Part shown: positions 42,586-52,736 of the stretch, piece after piece | Numbering within the stretch: the first letter of the stretch is position 1 | Layout of the letters: each line of letters starts with the position of its first letter | From: Rodentibacter ratti | GTDB taxonomy: Bacteria; Pseudomonadota; Gammaproteobacteria; Enterobacterales; Pasteurellaceae | NCBI RefSeq assembly: GCF_002000485.1 | Contig: NZ_MLAJ01000006.1 | Coordinates: forward strand, 1 to 64,000 | Direction: 5' to 3' | DNA: 64,000 nt | Notes under the pieces: model-generated | What the model was told of the DNA's origin: nothing | What the model saw: only the letters and a program-made list of their open reading frames with translations | The model's database searches: none | Made by a program: the position numbers and the translations under genes

Positions 42586-44097
42586 ATGCAAGAACATAAT
42601 TCTGATCAAGTTACCCATCCATTATTAGAAATGAAAGGTATCGCTAAGCGTTTTGGTTCATTTTATGCGTTACAAGGCGTGGATTTACCTATTTATCGAG
42701 GAGAAATTCATGCTTTGATGGGCGAAAATGGGGCGGGGAAAAGTACCTTAATGAAAATTCTTGCCGGTGCTTATACGGCTTCTGAAGGCGATATTTTTAT
42801 TGATGGCGAGCGCTTTGTAATTTCCTCTCCAAAAGATGCTATTAAAGCCGGCATTACCTTGATTTATCAAGAAATTCATTTATCACCGAATCTAACGGTA
42901 GCAGAAAATATTTTTTTAGGTTGTGAAATCAAACATTGGTATGGGCTTGATCGTAAAACTATGGCTGAGATTTCACAAAAAGTATTAGATCGATTAGGCG
43001 CACAATTTTCTGCCACTCAAAAAGTGTCGTCACTCACCATCGCAGAGCAACAACAGGTTGAAATAGCACGGGCTTTGCATCGGAATAGCCGTGTATTAGT
43101 GATGGATGAACCGACAGCCGCATTATCATCTCGTGAAACGGAACGATTATTTGAATTAGTGAAAAAACTACGTGATGAGGGAATGGCGATTATCTACATT
43201 AGTCACCGTATGGCTGAAATCTATGAGTTGGCGGATCGGGTGAGTGTGTTGCGTGATGGAAAATATGTGGGTTCACTTATTCGTGAAAATTTAGATTCTG
43301 CGACTTTGGTTCAAATGATGGTTGGTCGTCCTTTAACCGATTTATTTAACAAAGAATCTGTTCCTATTGGGGAAGAAGTATTACGTGTAGAAAATCTTGC
43401 AGACGGTCATAAAGTGCAAGATGTTTCACTTGTGGTTCGAGCTGGTGAAATCATTGGTTTATCCGGTTTGGTCGGCGCTGGACGTTCTGAATTGGCGCAT
43501 CTATTGTTCGGTGTTAAACGGGCAACGCAAGGTAAAATTTATCTCAGTGGGGGAGAAATTAGTTTTAATTCACCACGGGATGCCATTGCACATCACGTAG
43601 CGTTATTGCCGGAAAATCGCAAAGAAGAAGGGTTATTCCTTGATTTAAATATTCTTAAGAACGTGACAATGGCAACCATTGAGCGTGATGCCACAATGCT
43701 AGTGATAAACCAAACAAAAGGAAAACAAGCGACTCAAGAAGCCATTGAAGGGCTAAAAATGCGAGTGCCTAGCGCCAATGTAAATGTGAGCGGTTTATCC
43801 GGTGGAAATCAGCAAAAAGTGTTGCTGTCCCGTTGGGCGGCGATTCATCCTAAATTGTTCATTATGGATGAACCGACACGTGGTGTGGATGTGGGTGCCA
43901 AAAGTGAAATCTATCGAATGATGATTGAAATGGCAAAACAAGGTGTGGCTATTTTGATGATTTCCAGTGAACTCCCGGAAATTGTGGGAATGAGTGATCG
44001 CGTTTATGTGATGCGTGAAGGCTATATGGTCGGTGAATTGACAGGCAGTGATATTAATCAAGAACAAATTATGGCGTTTGCTTGTGGTGCGCAATAA
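42586..44097 (+). CDS. Sugar ABC transporter, duplicated ATP-binding subunit (RbsA/FrcA-like)
   Basis: 503-residue ATPase with two ABC domains that power sugar import. First domain: Walker [10 protein letters not shown], Walker [12 protein letters not shown]. Second domain: degenerate Walker [10 protein letters not shown], signature L-S-G-G-N-Q-Q-K and [13 protein letters not shown]. The degenerate second site is normal for this family. The ATG at 42586 sits 8 bases after GGGGGAG; two in-frame starts further upstream are less well placed. First of a three-gene operon. Confidence 0.92.
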   Translation: MQEHNSDQVTHPLLEMKGIAKRFGSFYALQGVDLPIYRGEIHALMGENGAGKSTLMKILAGAYTASEGDIFIDGERFVISSPKDAIKAGITLIYQEIHLSPNLTVAENIFLGCEIKHWYGLDRKTMAEISQKVLDRLGAQFSATQKVSSLTIAEQQQVEIARALHRNSRVLVMDEPTAALSSRETERLFELVKKLRDEGMAIIYISHRMAEIYELADRVSVLRDGKYVGSLIRENLDSATLVQMMVGRPLTDLFNKESVPIGEEVLRVENLADGHKVQDVSLVVRAGEIIGLSGLVGAGRSELAHLLFGVKRATQGKIYLSGGEISFNSPRDAIAHHVALLPENRKEEGLFLDLNILKNVTMATIERDATMLVINQTKGKQATQEAIEGLKMRVPSANVNVSGLSGGNQQKVLLSRWAAIHPKLFIMDEPTRGVDVGAKSEIYRMMIEMAKQGVAILMISSELPEIVGMSDRVYVMREGYMVGELTGSDINQEQIMAFACGAQ

Positions 44098-44141
44098 ATA
44101 AAAATCAAATGAAGGATTAAATCTTAAAAGAGAGGTAAAAA

Positions 44142-45113
44142 ATGGGAACAGCACAATCAACCAACGTGGGGTTTAAGAAAATAGCATTAGCTGATGCGAT
44201 GCAAGCGATGGGGATCTTGCCGATTTTAATTTTAATTGTCATCGTTTTTTCTTTTGTTGCACCTAATTTTATGACGGAAGCGAATGTGATGAATATTACC
44301 CGTCAAGCTTCCATCAATATTGTCCTTGCCGCCGGTATGACTTTTGTGATTTTAACTGGTGGGATTGATCTTTCAGTCGGTTCTATTCTTGGTGTAACGG
44401 CGGTGATGGGGTTAGTCACATCATTAAATCCGGCATTAGCCGATCTTGCTGTCCCAATTGCTTTACTTGCGGGATTGGGAATGGGCGTATTCAATGGCTT
44501 ACTTGTCGCTTATGCAGGGCTACCACCGTTTATTGTTACCTTAGGTACTTATACCGCATTGCGTGGCGCAGCTTATTTGGTTGCCGATGGTACAACAGTA
44601 ATCAACTCAAAAATCTCATTTAGCTGGATTGGTAACGGCTATCTCGGCTCTGTTCCTTGGTTGGTGATTATTGCGTTTGCCGTGATTGCAATCTGCTGGT
44701 TTATTTTACGCCGCACGACTTTAGGTACCCATATCTATGCGGTTGGAGGCAATTTACAAGCCGCCCGTTTAACCGGTATTAAAGTTTCTTTAGTATTAAT
44801 TTTTGTTTATGCCACCAGTGGTTTGTTGTCCGGTCTTGGGGGTGTAATGAGTGCATCACGTTTATACAGTGCCAATGGTAATCTTGGTGTGGGTTATGAA
44901 CTTGATGCAATCGCCGCTGTTATTTTAGGAGGAACCAGCTTTGTCGGTGGAATTGGTACGATCACAGGGACATTGATTGGTGCACTAATTATTGCCACCT
45001 TAAATAATGGTATGACATTAATGGGGGTGTCATATTTCTGGCAACTCGTTATTAAAGGTGGGGTTATTATCGTGGCTGTATTAATCGACAAATACCGTAC
45101 CCGTTCAGCATAA
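44142..45113 (+). CDS. Sugar ABC transporter permease (RbsC/FrcC-like)
   Basis: 323-residue inner-membrane subunit with about ten hydrophobic segments. The family core V-I-L-T-G-G-I-D-L-S-V-G-S near residue 70 and the coupling-loop segment A-I-A-A-V-I-L-G-G-T-S-F are clear. AGAGGT precedes the ATG. It lies 44 bases after the ATPase gene and 28 before the binding protein. The homodimer is expected to form the sugar channel. Confidence 0.92.
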   Translation: MGTAQSTNVGFKKIALADAMQAMGILPILILIVIVFSFVAPNFMTEANVMNITRQASINIVLAAGMTFVILTGGIDLSVGSILGVTAVMGLVTSLNPALADLAVPIALLAGLGMGVFNGLLVAYAGLPPFIVTLGTYTALRGAAYLVADGTTVINSKISFSWIGNGYLGSVPWLVIIAFAVIAICWFILRRTTLGTHIYAVGGNLQAARLTGIKVSLVLIFVYATSGLLSGLGGVMSASRLYSANGNLGVGYELDAIAAVILGGTSFVGGIGTITGTLIGALIIATLNNGMTLMGVSYFWQLVIKGGVIIVAVLIDKYRTRSA

Positions 45114-45141
45114 TATTTACTTCAACATAGGAGAAATCGTA

Positions 45142-46071
45142 ATGAAATTAAAAACTTTAGCTGTATCGTTAATGTTAGCTATCGCACCTTTTGCCCAAGG
45201 GAAAGAATTAAATTCTATCGGTGTGACGGTTGGAGATCTCGCTAATCCGTTTTTTGTGCAAATCGCAAAAGGGGCGGAATTGAAAGCCAAAGAATTGGCG
45301 GGTGATAAAGTTAATGTTGTCTCTGTATCCAGTGGCTACGATTTAGGGCAACAAGTGGCACAGATCGATAATTTCATTGCTGCCAAAATGGATATGATTA
45401 TCTTAAATGCGGCAGACTCCAAAGGGATCGGTCCTGCCGTACAACGTGCACGTGATGCCGGCATTGTCGTTGTTGCTGTTGATGTAGCGGCAGATGGCGC
45501 AGATGCTACTGTAACCTCAAATAACTATCAAGCCGGAGAAATTGCTTGTCAAACCATCGTGGATAAATTGAATGGCAAGGGCAATGTTGTCATTATTAAT
45601 GGACCACCGGTTTCGGCTGTACAAGATCGTGTTCAAGGTTGCCAAGATGTATTTGCGAAACACGGTGAGATTAAGGTGTTATCCCATAACCAAAATGCGA
45701 AGGGAAGTCGAGAAGGTGGGTTAGAAGTCATGACCTCATTATTAATTGCTCATCCAAAAATTGATGCCGTATTTGCGATTAATGATCCGACAGCAATCGG
45801 TGCAGATTTAGCGGCTAAACAGGCTCAACGCAGTGAATTCTTTATTATGGGTGTGGACGGTTCACCTGATGGAGAAGAAGCATTAAAATTATCTGACAGT
45901 CTATTCCGTGGTACACCTGCGCAAGATCCGCAAGTGATGGCGGCAGAGGCGGTCAAAATCGGTTACGATATTTTACAAGGTAAACCGGCTCCTAAAGAGG
46001 CAGTGTTAATTCCGGTGAATTTAATCACGCGTGAAAATATCGCTGATTATAAAGGTTGGACAGTAAAATAA
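45142..46071 (+). CDS. Periplasmic sugar-binding protein (RbsB/FrcB family)
   Basis: 309-residue exported protein. A signal peptide (M-K-L-K-T-L-A-V-S-L-M-L, cut near A-Q-G, about 20) precedes a two-lobe type I binding fold with N-P-F-F-V-Q, D-V-A-A-D-G-A-D and G-V-D-G-S-P-D-G. The sugar is not readable from sequence; the nearby fructokinase makes fructose the best guess. By its fold it could also dock to the neighbouring kinase as TorT does to TorS. Confidence 0.9.
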   Translation: MKLKTLAVSLMLAIAPFAQGKELNSIGVTVGDLANPFFVQIAKGAELKAKELAGDKVNVVSVSSGYDLGQQVAQIDNFIAAKMDMIILNAADSKGIGPAVQRARDAGIVVVAVDVAADGADATVTSNNYQAGEIACQTIVDKLNGKGNVVIINGPPVSAVQDRVQGCQDVFAKHGEIKVLSHNQNAKGSREGGLEVMTSLLIAHPKIDAVFAINDPTAIGADLAAKQAQRSEFFIMGVDGSPDGEEALKLSDSLFRGTPAQDPQVMAAEAVKIGYDILQGKPAPKEAVLIPVNLITRENIADYKGWTVK

Positions 46072-46086
46072 AACAACGAAAAATAA

Positions 46087-46110
46087 AGGGCAGATCTTAG
46101 ATCTGCCTTA
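46087..46110 (+). terminator. Hairpin after the ABC transporter operon
   Basis: GGCAGAT (46089-46095) pairs with ATCTGCC (46101-46107) with a short loop; only TT follows, so termination may be weak. Confidence 0.45.
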
Positions 46111-46127
46111 ACTATAAAAAAGTGCGG

Positions 46128-46206
46128 TCACAAAAAACAATGCTTTTTGAACGTTGTTTGCTAACGATCCTGTTAGAGATGAACAAACGAGTGAACGAGT
46201 TTGTGA
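46128..46206 (+). repeat. Copy B of the structured dispersed repeat
   Basis: 79-base element matching 19761-19840, with the same inverted ends TCACAAA (46128-46134) and TTTGTGA (46200-46206) and the same upstream context GCGG. The inner hairpin is CGTT...AACG instead of GTTGGC...GCCAAC, so pairing is kept though bases differ. The ACAAAC/GTTTGT hairpin is identical. It lies between the convergent binding-protein and response-regulator genes. Confidence 0.7.
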
Positions 46207-46224
46207 ATAATTTTTCACTGTGTT

Positions 46225-46944
46225 TTAACAGGATTCTACGATTGCATTAAACAAATAGCCGGTTCCTCTTACTGTTTGGATATAACGAGGATTTTTAGGA
46301 TTAGGCTCAATTTTTTTACGCAGACGCATAATGAGTACATCAATAGTGCGGTCGAAAATATCCAGACTTTCGGTGTGTGTTAACTCAAGTAATTTTTGAC
46401 GGGAAAGAACTTTTTGAGCGTGGCTAATCAGAGCATAGAGCAGAGCATATTCTCCTTGAGTGAGTATAATTTCTTGTTTTTGTGGTGAATATAGTTTGTG
46501 GTTTTCCGTATCAAATAACCAATGGTCAAACTGAAAACCATGACGAATCGGTGTATTGGAAAAAGATATTGGTTGATGGTGACGTAAAGCAACTTTTGCT
46601 CTTGCCACAACGACTCTGGGATAAAAAGGTTTTGGGATATAGTCATCTGCTCCCATTTCTAATCCCACAACAATATCTGATTCTGAATCCAAACCGCTTA
46701 ACATAATAATCGGAACCGAAGTGAGAGCTTTTAAATGCTGTAGTAAAGTTAGTCCATTAACATCAGGTAAAATAAGATCGAGAAAAATAAGTGAGAATGT
46801 TGGGGTTGTTTGGAGCAATGTTAAGGCTTGTTTGCCTGTGTTGGCTGTTGAAACAGAATAGCCGTGTTCTTCAAAAATATCCGTGAGCAGTTCACAGATT
46901 TGGATATCGTCATCAATAATAAGAATAGATAAATTTGATGGCAT
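46225..46944 (-). CDS. OmpR-family response regulator (TorR/ArcA-like)
   Basis: 239-residue regulator. The receiver (1-118) has D-D-D, phospho-acceptor Asp in I-F-L-D-L-I-L-P and Lys in P-K-P-F; the winged helix (about 135-235) ends V-R-G-T-G-Y-L-F-N-A. The ATG at 46944 gives the natural start M-P-S-N-L-S-I-L-I-I-D-D-D; two in-frame starts upstream (46956, 46989) add unlikely residues. It is the probable partner of the hybrid kinase at the other end of the transporter operon. Confidence 0.85.
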   Translation of the reverse strand: MPSNLSILIIDDDIQICELLTDIFEEHGYSVSTANTGKQALTLLQTTPTFSLIFLDLILPDVNGLTLLQHLKALTSVPIIMLSGLDSESDIVVGLEMGADDYIPKPFYPRVVVARAKVALRHHQPISFSNTPIRHGFQFDHWLFDTENHKLYSPQKQEIILTQGEYALLYALISHAQKVLSRQKLLELTHTESLDIFDRTIDVLIMRLRKKIEPNPKNPRYIQTVRGTGYLFNAIVESC

Positions 46945-47042
46945 TGTTTGTCTCATAAATTTAATCAGTATGAGCAAAAGTATATACAAGTTTTTAGAAA
47001 AAACATATTTTAAATTTTAAGCCCGGTAAACAGGAGATGAAT

Positions 47043-47948
47043 ATGCGTATCGGTATTGATTTAGGCGGCACAAAAATAGAAGTTATTGCGTTATCCCATA
47101 AGGGAGAAACGCTATTTAGAAAACGTATTCCTACACCAAGAGGTTCTTATGAAGCGACTCTTGCGGCCATTAAAAGTTTAGTCGAGGAGGCTGAACAGGA
47201 AACAGGGCAAACCGGAACTGTTGGAGTGGGGATTCCCGGCACGATTTCACCTTTTAGTTTAAAGGTCAAAAATGCCAATTCTGTGTGGTTAAACGGTCAG
47301 CCTCTAGATAAAGATTTATCTCAAATATTGAATCGAGAAGTGCGTATTGCCAATGATGCCAACTGTATGACGGTTTCTGAAGCAACTGATGGTGCCGGAG
47401 CAGGAAGTGCGGTCGTTTTAGCGTTAATTTTAGGGACGGGTTGTGGTTCCGGCATTGTAATTAATGGTAAACCCCATAATGGTGGTAACGGTATTGGTGG
47501 AGAGTGGGGACATAATCCTTTACCTTGGATGGATGAAGAAGAGCAACAAATTGCTCAAACAACACCTTGTTATTGCGGCCGTTCCGGTTGTGTCGAACAA
47601 TTTGTTTCTGGCACAGGACTTTGTGATGATTATACTCGTCGCTCAGCAAAACAGTTAAAAGGGCATGAAATCGTGGCTCTCGCAGAGCAGGGTGATGAGC
47701 TGGCAGAACAAACTTTGCAGGCTTATGAACGCCGTTTAGCAAAAGCACTTTCTGCTTATGTCAATGTGCTTGATCCTGATGTAATCGTATTTGCCGGCGG
47801 AGTATGTAACATTGATCGTCTTTATCATAATGTTCCTAAATTAATGCCAAATTATATCTTTGGCAAAGAATTTCATACTCCTATTCGTAAAGCGTTGCAT
47901 GGTGACTCCAGCGGTGTTCGGGGCGCGGCTTGGTTGTGGCCTTTGTAA
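47043..47948 (+). CDS. mak: ROK-family fructokinase Mak
   Basis: 301-residue sugar kinase close to E. coli Mak (YajF), which phosphorylates free fructose and, more weakly, mannose and glucose. It shows the ATP-binding I-D-L-G-G-T-K, substrate motif [12 protein letters not shown], the zinc motif C-Y-C-G-R-S-G-C and E-Q-F-V-S-G-T-G. The ATG at 47043 has AGGAG 8 bases upstream; an ATG six bases earlier is too near it. It lies divergent from the response regulator. It suits internal fructose delivered unphosphorylated by an ABC system. Confidence 0.92.
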   Translation: MRIGIDLGGTKIEVIALSHKGETLFRKRIPTPRGSYEATLAAIKSLVEEAEQETGQTGTVGVGIPGTISPFSLKVKNANSVWLNGQPLDKDLSQILNREVRIANDANCMTVSEATDGAGAGSAVVLALILGTGCGSGIVINGKPHNGGNGIGGEWGHNPLPWMDEEEQQIAQTTPCYCGRSGCVEQFVSGTGLCDDYTRRSAKQLKGHEIVALAEQGDELAEQTLQAYERRLAKALSAYVNVLDPDVIVFAGGVCNIDRLYHNVPKLMPNYIFGKEFHTPIRKALHGDSSGVRGAAWLWPL

Positions 47949-47995
47949 TTCTATTTGCCATTATTTTTTCATTCCTTTTCTTCATGCTTACCATG

Positions 47996-48028
47996 ATAAA
48001 AAAATCCACCGTTTACAATAAACGGTGG
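47996..48028 (-). terminator. Terminator of the TonB-dependent receptor gene
   Basis: CCACCGTTTA (48006-48015) pairs with TAAACGGTGG (48019-48028); on the minus strand it is followed by T7. mak, which converges on it, could also use the hairpin. Confidence 0.8.
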
Positions 48029-48066
48029 AACAATTTTAAAATATGATCTAGTTAAATTATTTTTAA

Positions 48067-50163
48067 TTAGAACTGATAATTAATGCCAACACGTAACTCG
48101 CGCCCTACACCGGGTAGTACATTAGGACGTTGGCTGTGTGGATAATAGAATTTATTAAAGGCATTATTCAGTGAAACATTGATATTTAATTGATCATTAT
48201 TCAATGGTTTCCAGTTTACATAGAAATCATGCACACTATAGCCTGAACGTACAATATCTGAACCGGTTTCATTGTCACGCACCAAAACAGAGCCTTTCGC
48301 TTTCTGAACAGTACGATTACGCCAGCCAAGCTCTAAATTAGGCTCTTCAAATCGGTAGGATAGGGCAGCTGTCCATGTGCGACCGATTTGTACAGCGTAC
48401 TCAGGGTTTGCACTAAGTAGTTTATCGGGGTGAGTATCGTAGATACGTGGTTTGCTCTCTGCAACACCAATACGTGCGGTAAACCCACCAATAGTATAGC
48501 CAGCGTTAATTTCATAACCACGATTTCTAATAATACCAGCATTAACTGCTTCTCTTAGTGTTAGTTTATTAACTTCATGTCTATTTTGTGGATTTGCTAA
48601 AGCATCATTAATTTTTTGCCAGAAATAGCTTCCTTCTAATGTGAATCCGGCATAGCTGTAGTTAAAACCAATTTCAGTATTTCTCGCACGCTCAGCCACG
48701 GTACCATCTGCAATAGATACGATGCCACGTTTGCCATGAGTCAGTAAAGCATCATAAAGACGTGGGCTACGTGTAGCATAGTTATGGGTCGCACTAAAGC
48801 TTAATCCATCAGTTGCTTGCCAAATTACACCAAAGCTAGGATTAAATTTACCATCGGAAACAGATTTACTATCCATCGTTTTAACTTTGAAATGATCATA
48901 ACGTAAGCCTGCGGTGAAGGTAAAATCTCCCAAGGCGCTAATACTTTCAATATAGGCACCGGTATCTTCTTTGGTTGGTTCAATCAGTTTGGAGAGATTA
49001 AACGATTGTAACTGAGACTGGGTTAGCAAGAATTCGTGTGGAGTAATTTTTTGGTGACGGTAATTTAAACCATATTTGAGTAAAACCGAATCGCCAATAT
49101 CGGAGTCAAAATTGACATTTGCTCCTTTAGTGGTGATTTTGGTCGTAGTAGGGCCTTTTACATTGCCACAGTAACCGCATTTTGAGTCATCTGCCGAATA
49201 GCGTTTATCCTGCATAATATAAGCATTAGCAGTCAGTTCTTTGACAAAGCCTAGGTTTTTACCGGTGTATTCAAGGTTGGTATTGGTTTTGCTTGTTTCA
49301 CGGTAAGTCGGTGCTTGACGTTCTAAAGTAAGTCTTGCTTTCGGCTCAGTAGGAAGCTGACTAACTGTAAATTCCTCACGCACAGTGCGCACGCCACGGT
49401 GTTCGTCTTTAAGGTGGCTTAATACTAAGCGATGATTTCCATCTCCAAACGTGCCGCCCAATTTGATTAAATAATTACGTTTATCTAAAGCGCTATAAGG
49501 CACCGTATCCCCACTATCAATATTACGATAGCCTTTACCCGGTTTATAGTTATCATCATCGGTTCTTGCATAAGATACTAAAGCATCAAAATTGCCCGAT
49601 TTACCGAAAGCCGTTGCTCCGTAGCTATAACCATCATTAGATGAAAACCCGCTATTTAAACGGAAGCCGTAATCTTTATCGCTATCTTTGAGCAAATCAA
49701 GTGCATCTACTGTTTTAGCAATAATTGCCCCATTTGTTGCACCAATACCTGCACTTGCAGAACCGGCCCCTTTTTGTACAGAAACGCTTTTTAATAAAGC
49801 AGGATCAATAATAAAACGACCTTGATGATATAAGATTTGGCTATCGGAATAAGCATTATCCACTTTAATATCAACAGAATTTTGTCCCATACCACGAATA
49901 GTAAGGAATTGAGAGGTTCCGTTTCCACCGCCGAAATCAATTGATGGTTCTTTGGCTAAAAAGCTACGTAAATCACTAGCAGTGCTCTCATTACGTTCTT
50001 GCATTGTGACTATATTTGTCTGCACTTTGGTACCTTGACGATCCGTCACAGTAATTTCATCCAACGTAGTGCTTGAATCGGTACTTGCTAAAGCAGCACT
50101 TGCAGTTAACACACTCATCACAACAAAGCTGATGTGTGTAAGGCTAAATTGTTTTCCTTGCAT
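48067..50163 (-). CDS. TonB-dependent outer-membrane receptor, probably for heme or iron
   Basis: 698-residue receptor. Signal peptide to about residue 27 (S-A-A-L-A-S), TonB box-like D-E-I-T-V-T-D near 37, plug domain (about 45-165, with I-R-G-M-G-Q-N) and a 22-strand barrel ending in aromatic F (N-Y-Q-F). The barrel has N-P-S-F-G-V and a paired C-x-x-C in one loop (K-C-G-Y-C-G). The ATG at 50163 follows AAGGAAA; the upstream frame is not needed. It resembles the Haemophilus heme/hemoglobin receptor group, and a Fur box in its promoter supports iron control. The exact ligand is not proven. Confidence 0.88.
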   Translation of the reverse strand: MQGKQFSLTHISFVVMSVLTASAALASTDSSTTLDEITVTDRQGTKVQTNIVTMQERNESTASDLRSFLAKEPSIDFGGGNGTSQFLTIRGMGQNSVDIKVDNAYSDSQILYHQGRFIIDPALLKSVSVQKGAGSASAGIGATNGAIIAKTVDALDLLKDSDKDYGFRLNSGFSSNDGYSYGATAFGKSGNFDALVSYARTDDDNYKPGKGYRNIDSGDTVPYSALDKRNYLIKLGGTFGDGNHRLVLSHLKDEHRGVRTVREEFTVSQLPTEPKARLTLERQAPTYRETSKTNTNLEYTGKNLGFVKELTANAYIMQDKRYSADDSKCGYCGNVKGPTTTKITTKGANVNFDSDIGDSVLLKYGLNYRHQKITPHEFLLTQSQLQSFNLSKLIEPTKEDTGAYIESISALGDFTFTAGLRYDHFKVKTMDSKSVSDGKFNPSFGVIWQATDGLSFSATHNYATRSPRLYDALLTHGKRGIVSIADGTVAERARNTEIGFNYSYAGFTLEGSYFWQKINDALANPQNRHEVNKLTLREAVNAGIIRNRGYEINAGYTIGGFTARIGVAESKPRIYDTHPDKLLSANPEYAVQIGRTWTAALSYRFEEPNLELGWRNRTVQKAKGSVLVRDNETGSDIVRSGYSVHDFYVNWKPLNNDQLNINVSLNNAFNKFYYPHSQRPNVLPGVGRELRVGINYQF

Positions 50164-50243
50164 ACATTTCCTTATAAATGAAAAAAATGAACATTGTCTT
50201 ACCATACGTAGTAAGTAAGTTACGAAATCACTTGTCGTACAAA

Positions 50244-50297
50244 TTGCACAAAACTAAATGATAATAATTATTATATTTAATTTTATTTTTATCTCAA
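50244..50297. promoter_or_regulatory. Divergent promoters with a central Fur box
   Basis: ATGATAATAATTATTATAT (50258-50276) is a near-palindromic Fur-type site. On the minus strand TTGAGA (50292-50297) and TATAAT (50270-50275), 16 bases apart, drive the receptor. On the plus strand TTGCAC (50244-50249) with a -10 near 50269-50274 may drive the small gene. One Fur dimer would block both. Confidence 0.7.
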
Positions 50298-50307
50298 GGA
50301 AATAATA

Positions 50308-50517
50308 GTGACATTAGAACAATATTTCTTCACTCTGTATTTTTTTAGAAAATATCGAATAAAAATAGGGAGTGCTTGGGGATTACCTAAAGAAGTAGAA
50401 GATTATGAATTTTTTATTAAAGGAATAGGGCGAGAGTGGTTAACGCTAATTTTAGGAGATAAGGGCAACAGAGTTCTAGTGAATCTGTTGCCCAAAAGTT
50501 TTTCTAAAACAAGCTGA
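50308..50517 (+). CDS. Small protein of unknown function beside the Fur box
   Basis: 69-residue frame starting GTG, preceded at 7 bases by AAGGA. The N-terminus is aromatic and hydrophobic (L-E-Q-Y-F-F-T-L-Y-F-F), then basic (R-K-Y-R-I-K-I-G), then mixed (E-V-E-D-Y-E-F-F-I-K). I do not recognise it. Its 3' end contains a strong hairpin (50463-50493), unusual for a coding region, so the transcript may instead act as, or also be, a Fur-controlled small RNA. Confidence 0.45.
   Translation: MTLEQYFFTLYFFRKYRIKIGSAWGLPKEVEDYEFFIKGIGREWLTLILGDKGNRVLVNLLPKSFSKTS
50463..50504 (+). terminator. Hairpin in the 3' end of the small gene
   Basis: GGGCAACAGA (50463-50472) pairs perfectly with TCTGTTGCCC (50484-50493); AAAAG then TTTTT follow. 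It lies between the convergent small gene and ppnN, and overlaps the coding frame of the former. Confidence 0.55.
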
Positions 50518-50520
50518 AGG

Positions 50521-51876
50521 TTACTTTACAATCTCATAACAGGGTTCATAGGCATTTCCTGTAGGCAATTTCATTCGGTGTTGTTGGATGAAATCTTGCA
50601 GTACGGAGTCAACTTTTTCCATTAAAGTGCGGTCACCTTTGAGTTTAAATTTTCCGAATTGGGCAATAGCATCTTGTGTTTGAGGTTTGATATTGCCGGC
50701 AACAATGCCGGAAAAAACTTGGCGAAGATTGGCCGTTAAATCCATTTTTGATTGATTAAAATGTAACGCTAAATTTGCCATATTCTCGTGAGTCGGTTCA
50801 AAAGGCTGTTGAAAACGTTCGTCAATTTTTAATGACCAATTAAATCCGTAGGAATCGTTCGTTTGGCGACGTTGGGTTTTCACATCTTCCATGGCTTTTT
50901 TCATATGGCGTGCGACGGTCACCGGATCATCAATGACAATGGTATAGAGTTTTTGGGCTTCTTCACCGAGAACTTCACCAATAAAACGATCAATGGTGGC
51001 AAAATAATCCGCACTTTCTTTTGGCCCGGTCAAAATCACCGGTAAATGCTGTGCTTTATTTTCGGGATTGAGTTTTACACCCAGCACATAGAGCAATTCT
51101 TCAAAGGTTCCGGGGCCGCCCGGGAAAATCAAAATTCCGTGCCCCATACGAACAAAAGCCTCAAGGCGTTTTTCAATATCCGGCATAATAATCAGTTCGT
51201 TAACAATGGGATTAGGCGGTTCGGAGGCAATAATTGAGGGTTCGGTAATGCCCACAAAACGGCTGTTTTTATAACGTTGATTCGCATGTCCGATTGCCGC
51301 ACCTTTCATTGGTGCTTCCATTACACCCGTGCCGCAACCGGTGATGATATTCATCTCTCGTGATCCCAATTCTAATCCTACCTGACGACAATATCGGTAT
51401 TCCACCTCATTAATTGAATGACCGCCCCAGCATACGACTAAATTAGGATGTTCCCCCACAATCAAGGCTCTGGCATTGCGTAAAATAGAGAAAACTTGAT
51501 TAGTGATTTGTTTACTATTTTGTGGTTCTGTATCTTGATACAAAAGATTAACAAATAAAATATCGCGTAATACGGCAAAAAGATGATATTGAATATTGGC
51601 GATCATTTTATCGTCCACAAAGGCACGTTCCGGGGGATTATGAAGCTCTAAACTTACTCCCCGTTCACGAGCCACAAGATGAATGTCGAAATCGGCATAT
51701 TGTTGTAACAAGGCTCGGCTATCATCAGTGACAGCACCGGAGTTGAGTACGGCAAGAGAACTGTTTCGATAGAGTTGGTATAGCTCCGATTGGGCGGTTT
51801 TGGTGAGGCGTTCCACTTCAAGATGAGAGAGCAGTGCCATACTGCCTTTCGGGTTGATAAAATGAATATTCGACAT
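50521..51876 (-). CDS. ppnN: Nucleotide 5'-monophosphate nucleosidase PpnN (YgdH)
   Basis: 451-residue enzyme releasing bases from purine and pyrimidine monophosphates; in E. coli it is stimulated by (p)ppGpp. The central Rossmann-like LOG domain carries the P-G-G-P-G-T-F-E-E nucleoside-binding motif (about 265-273), with C-G-T-G-V-M-E-A before it. Flanking N- and C-terminal domains match PpnN rather than short LOG proteins. queF lies 8 bases upstream in the same direction. Confidence 0.94.
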   Translation of the reverse strand: MSNIHFINPKGSMALLSHLEVERLTKTAQSELYQLYRNSSLAVLNSGAVTDDSRALLQQYADFDIHLVARERGVSLELHNPPERAFVDDKMIANIQYHLFAVLRDILFVNLLYQDTEPQNSKQITNQVFSILRNARALIVGEHPNLVVCWGGHSINEVEYRYCRQVGLELGSREMNIITGCGTGVMEAPMKGAAIGHANQRYKNSRFVGITEPSIIASEPPNPIVNELIIMPDIEKRLEAFVRMGHGILIFPGGPGTFEELLYVLGVKLNPENKAQHLPVILTGPKESADYFATIDRFIGEVLGEEAQKLYTIVIDDPVTVARHMKKAMEDVKTQRRQTNDSYGFNWSLKIDERFQQPFEPTHENMANLALHFNQSKMDLTANLRQVFSGIVAGNIKPQTQDAIAQFGKFKLKGDRTLMEKVDSVLQDFIQQHRMKLPTGNAYEPCYEIVK

Positions 51877-51884
51877 AATAATCC

Positions 51885-52724
51885 TTATTGTCTGGCTAAA
51901 CGTAAATTTTCCGGTAAGTCTTCAAAGTTGGAGCGGAAAGGGTTGATATCTAAACCGCCACGGCGGGTATAGCGAGCATAAACCGTAAGTTTTTCCGGTT
52001 TGGCATAGTGCATTAAATCGCAAAAAATACGCTCTACACACTGCTCATGAAATTCGTTGTGTTGACGAAAAGAGACAACGTAACGCAATAATTTTTCCCG
52101 ATCAATTTTTTTACCCACATAGTGAATTTGAAGAGAACCCCAATCCGGTTGGTTGGTAATTAAACAATTTGATTTTAATAAATGACTGACTAAATATTCT
52201 TCGACTATCTCATCAGAAACGCAATTTTCTAGCCAGCCTGTATTAAATTGATAGTCAGTAATTTCAATGTCTTGCTCATCAATACATTCGCCTTGTAGCG
52301 TATCAATTTTTTGTGAACGATAAAACGCAAGGGAATTTAACCGCACTTTAACTTCGCCTTGGGCACATTCCGCTAAATCTTGCTGCATAATGTGTGCCAC
52401 CTGATTAAAATCGGAAAACTTGCTTTGGTTAAAGCTATTCAAATAAAGTTTAAAACTTTTCGATTCAATTAAATTTTGACTTTGGTGATCTAAATAAATA
52501 TCTGCAATTGCCACCTGTGGCACGCCTTTTTCATTCAGCCATGAAATTTCATAGGCTGTCCAAATATCGGCACCGATTGTGAAGGGTTGTTTTTGAGTTA
52601 TGCCCAAATCATCGCGATTTAAGGCTCTTGGCACGGCTTGTAATAAGGTTCGGTCATATTCGTTGGCGTAGTCGGTTTTTTGACCTAGTTTCAGTGAGGC
52701 TAATCCGTAATCTTGCTTGTTCAT
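51885..52724 (-). CDS. queF: NADPH-dependent 7-cyano-7-deazaguanine reductase
   Basis: Reduces preQ0 to preQ1 in queuosine biosynthesis. The 279-residue long form has the tunnel-fold halves with the NADPH-binding [10 protein letters not shown] motif (about 92-101) and catalytic Cys in [11 protein letters not shown] (about 188). AGGAAA precedes the ATG. It lies 12 bases after the DUF2310 gene, in one unit with csdA-csdE upstream and ppnN downstream. Confidence 0.97.
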   Translation of the reverse strand: MNKQDYGLASLKLGQKTDYANEYDRTLLQAVPRALNRDDLGITQKQPFTIGADIWTAYEISWLNEKGVPQVAIADIYLDHQSQNLIESKSFKLYLNSFNQSKFSDFNQVAHIMQQDLAECAQGEVKVRLNSLAFYRSQKIDTLQGECIDEQDIEITDYQFNTGWLENCVSDEIVEEYLVSHLLKSNCLITNQPDWGSLQIHYVGKKIDREKLLRYVVSFRQHNEFHEQCVERIFCDLMHYAKPEKLTVYARYTRRGGLDINPFRSNFEDLPENLRLARQ

Positions 52725-52736
52725 TGTGTTTCCTCT

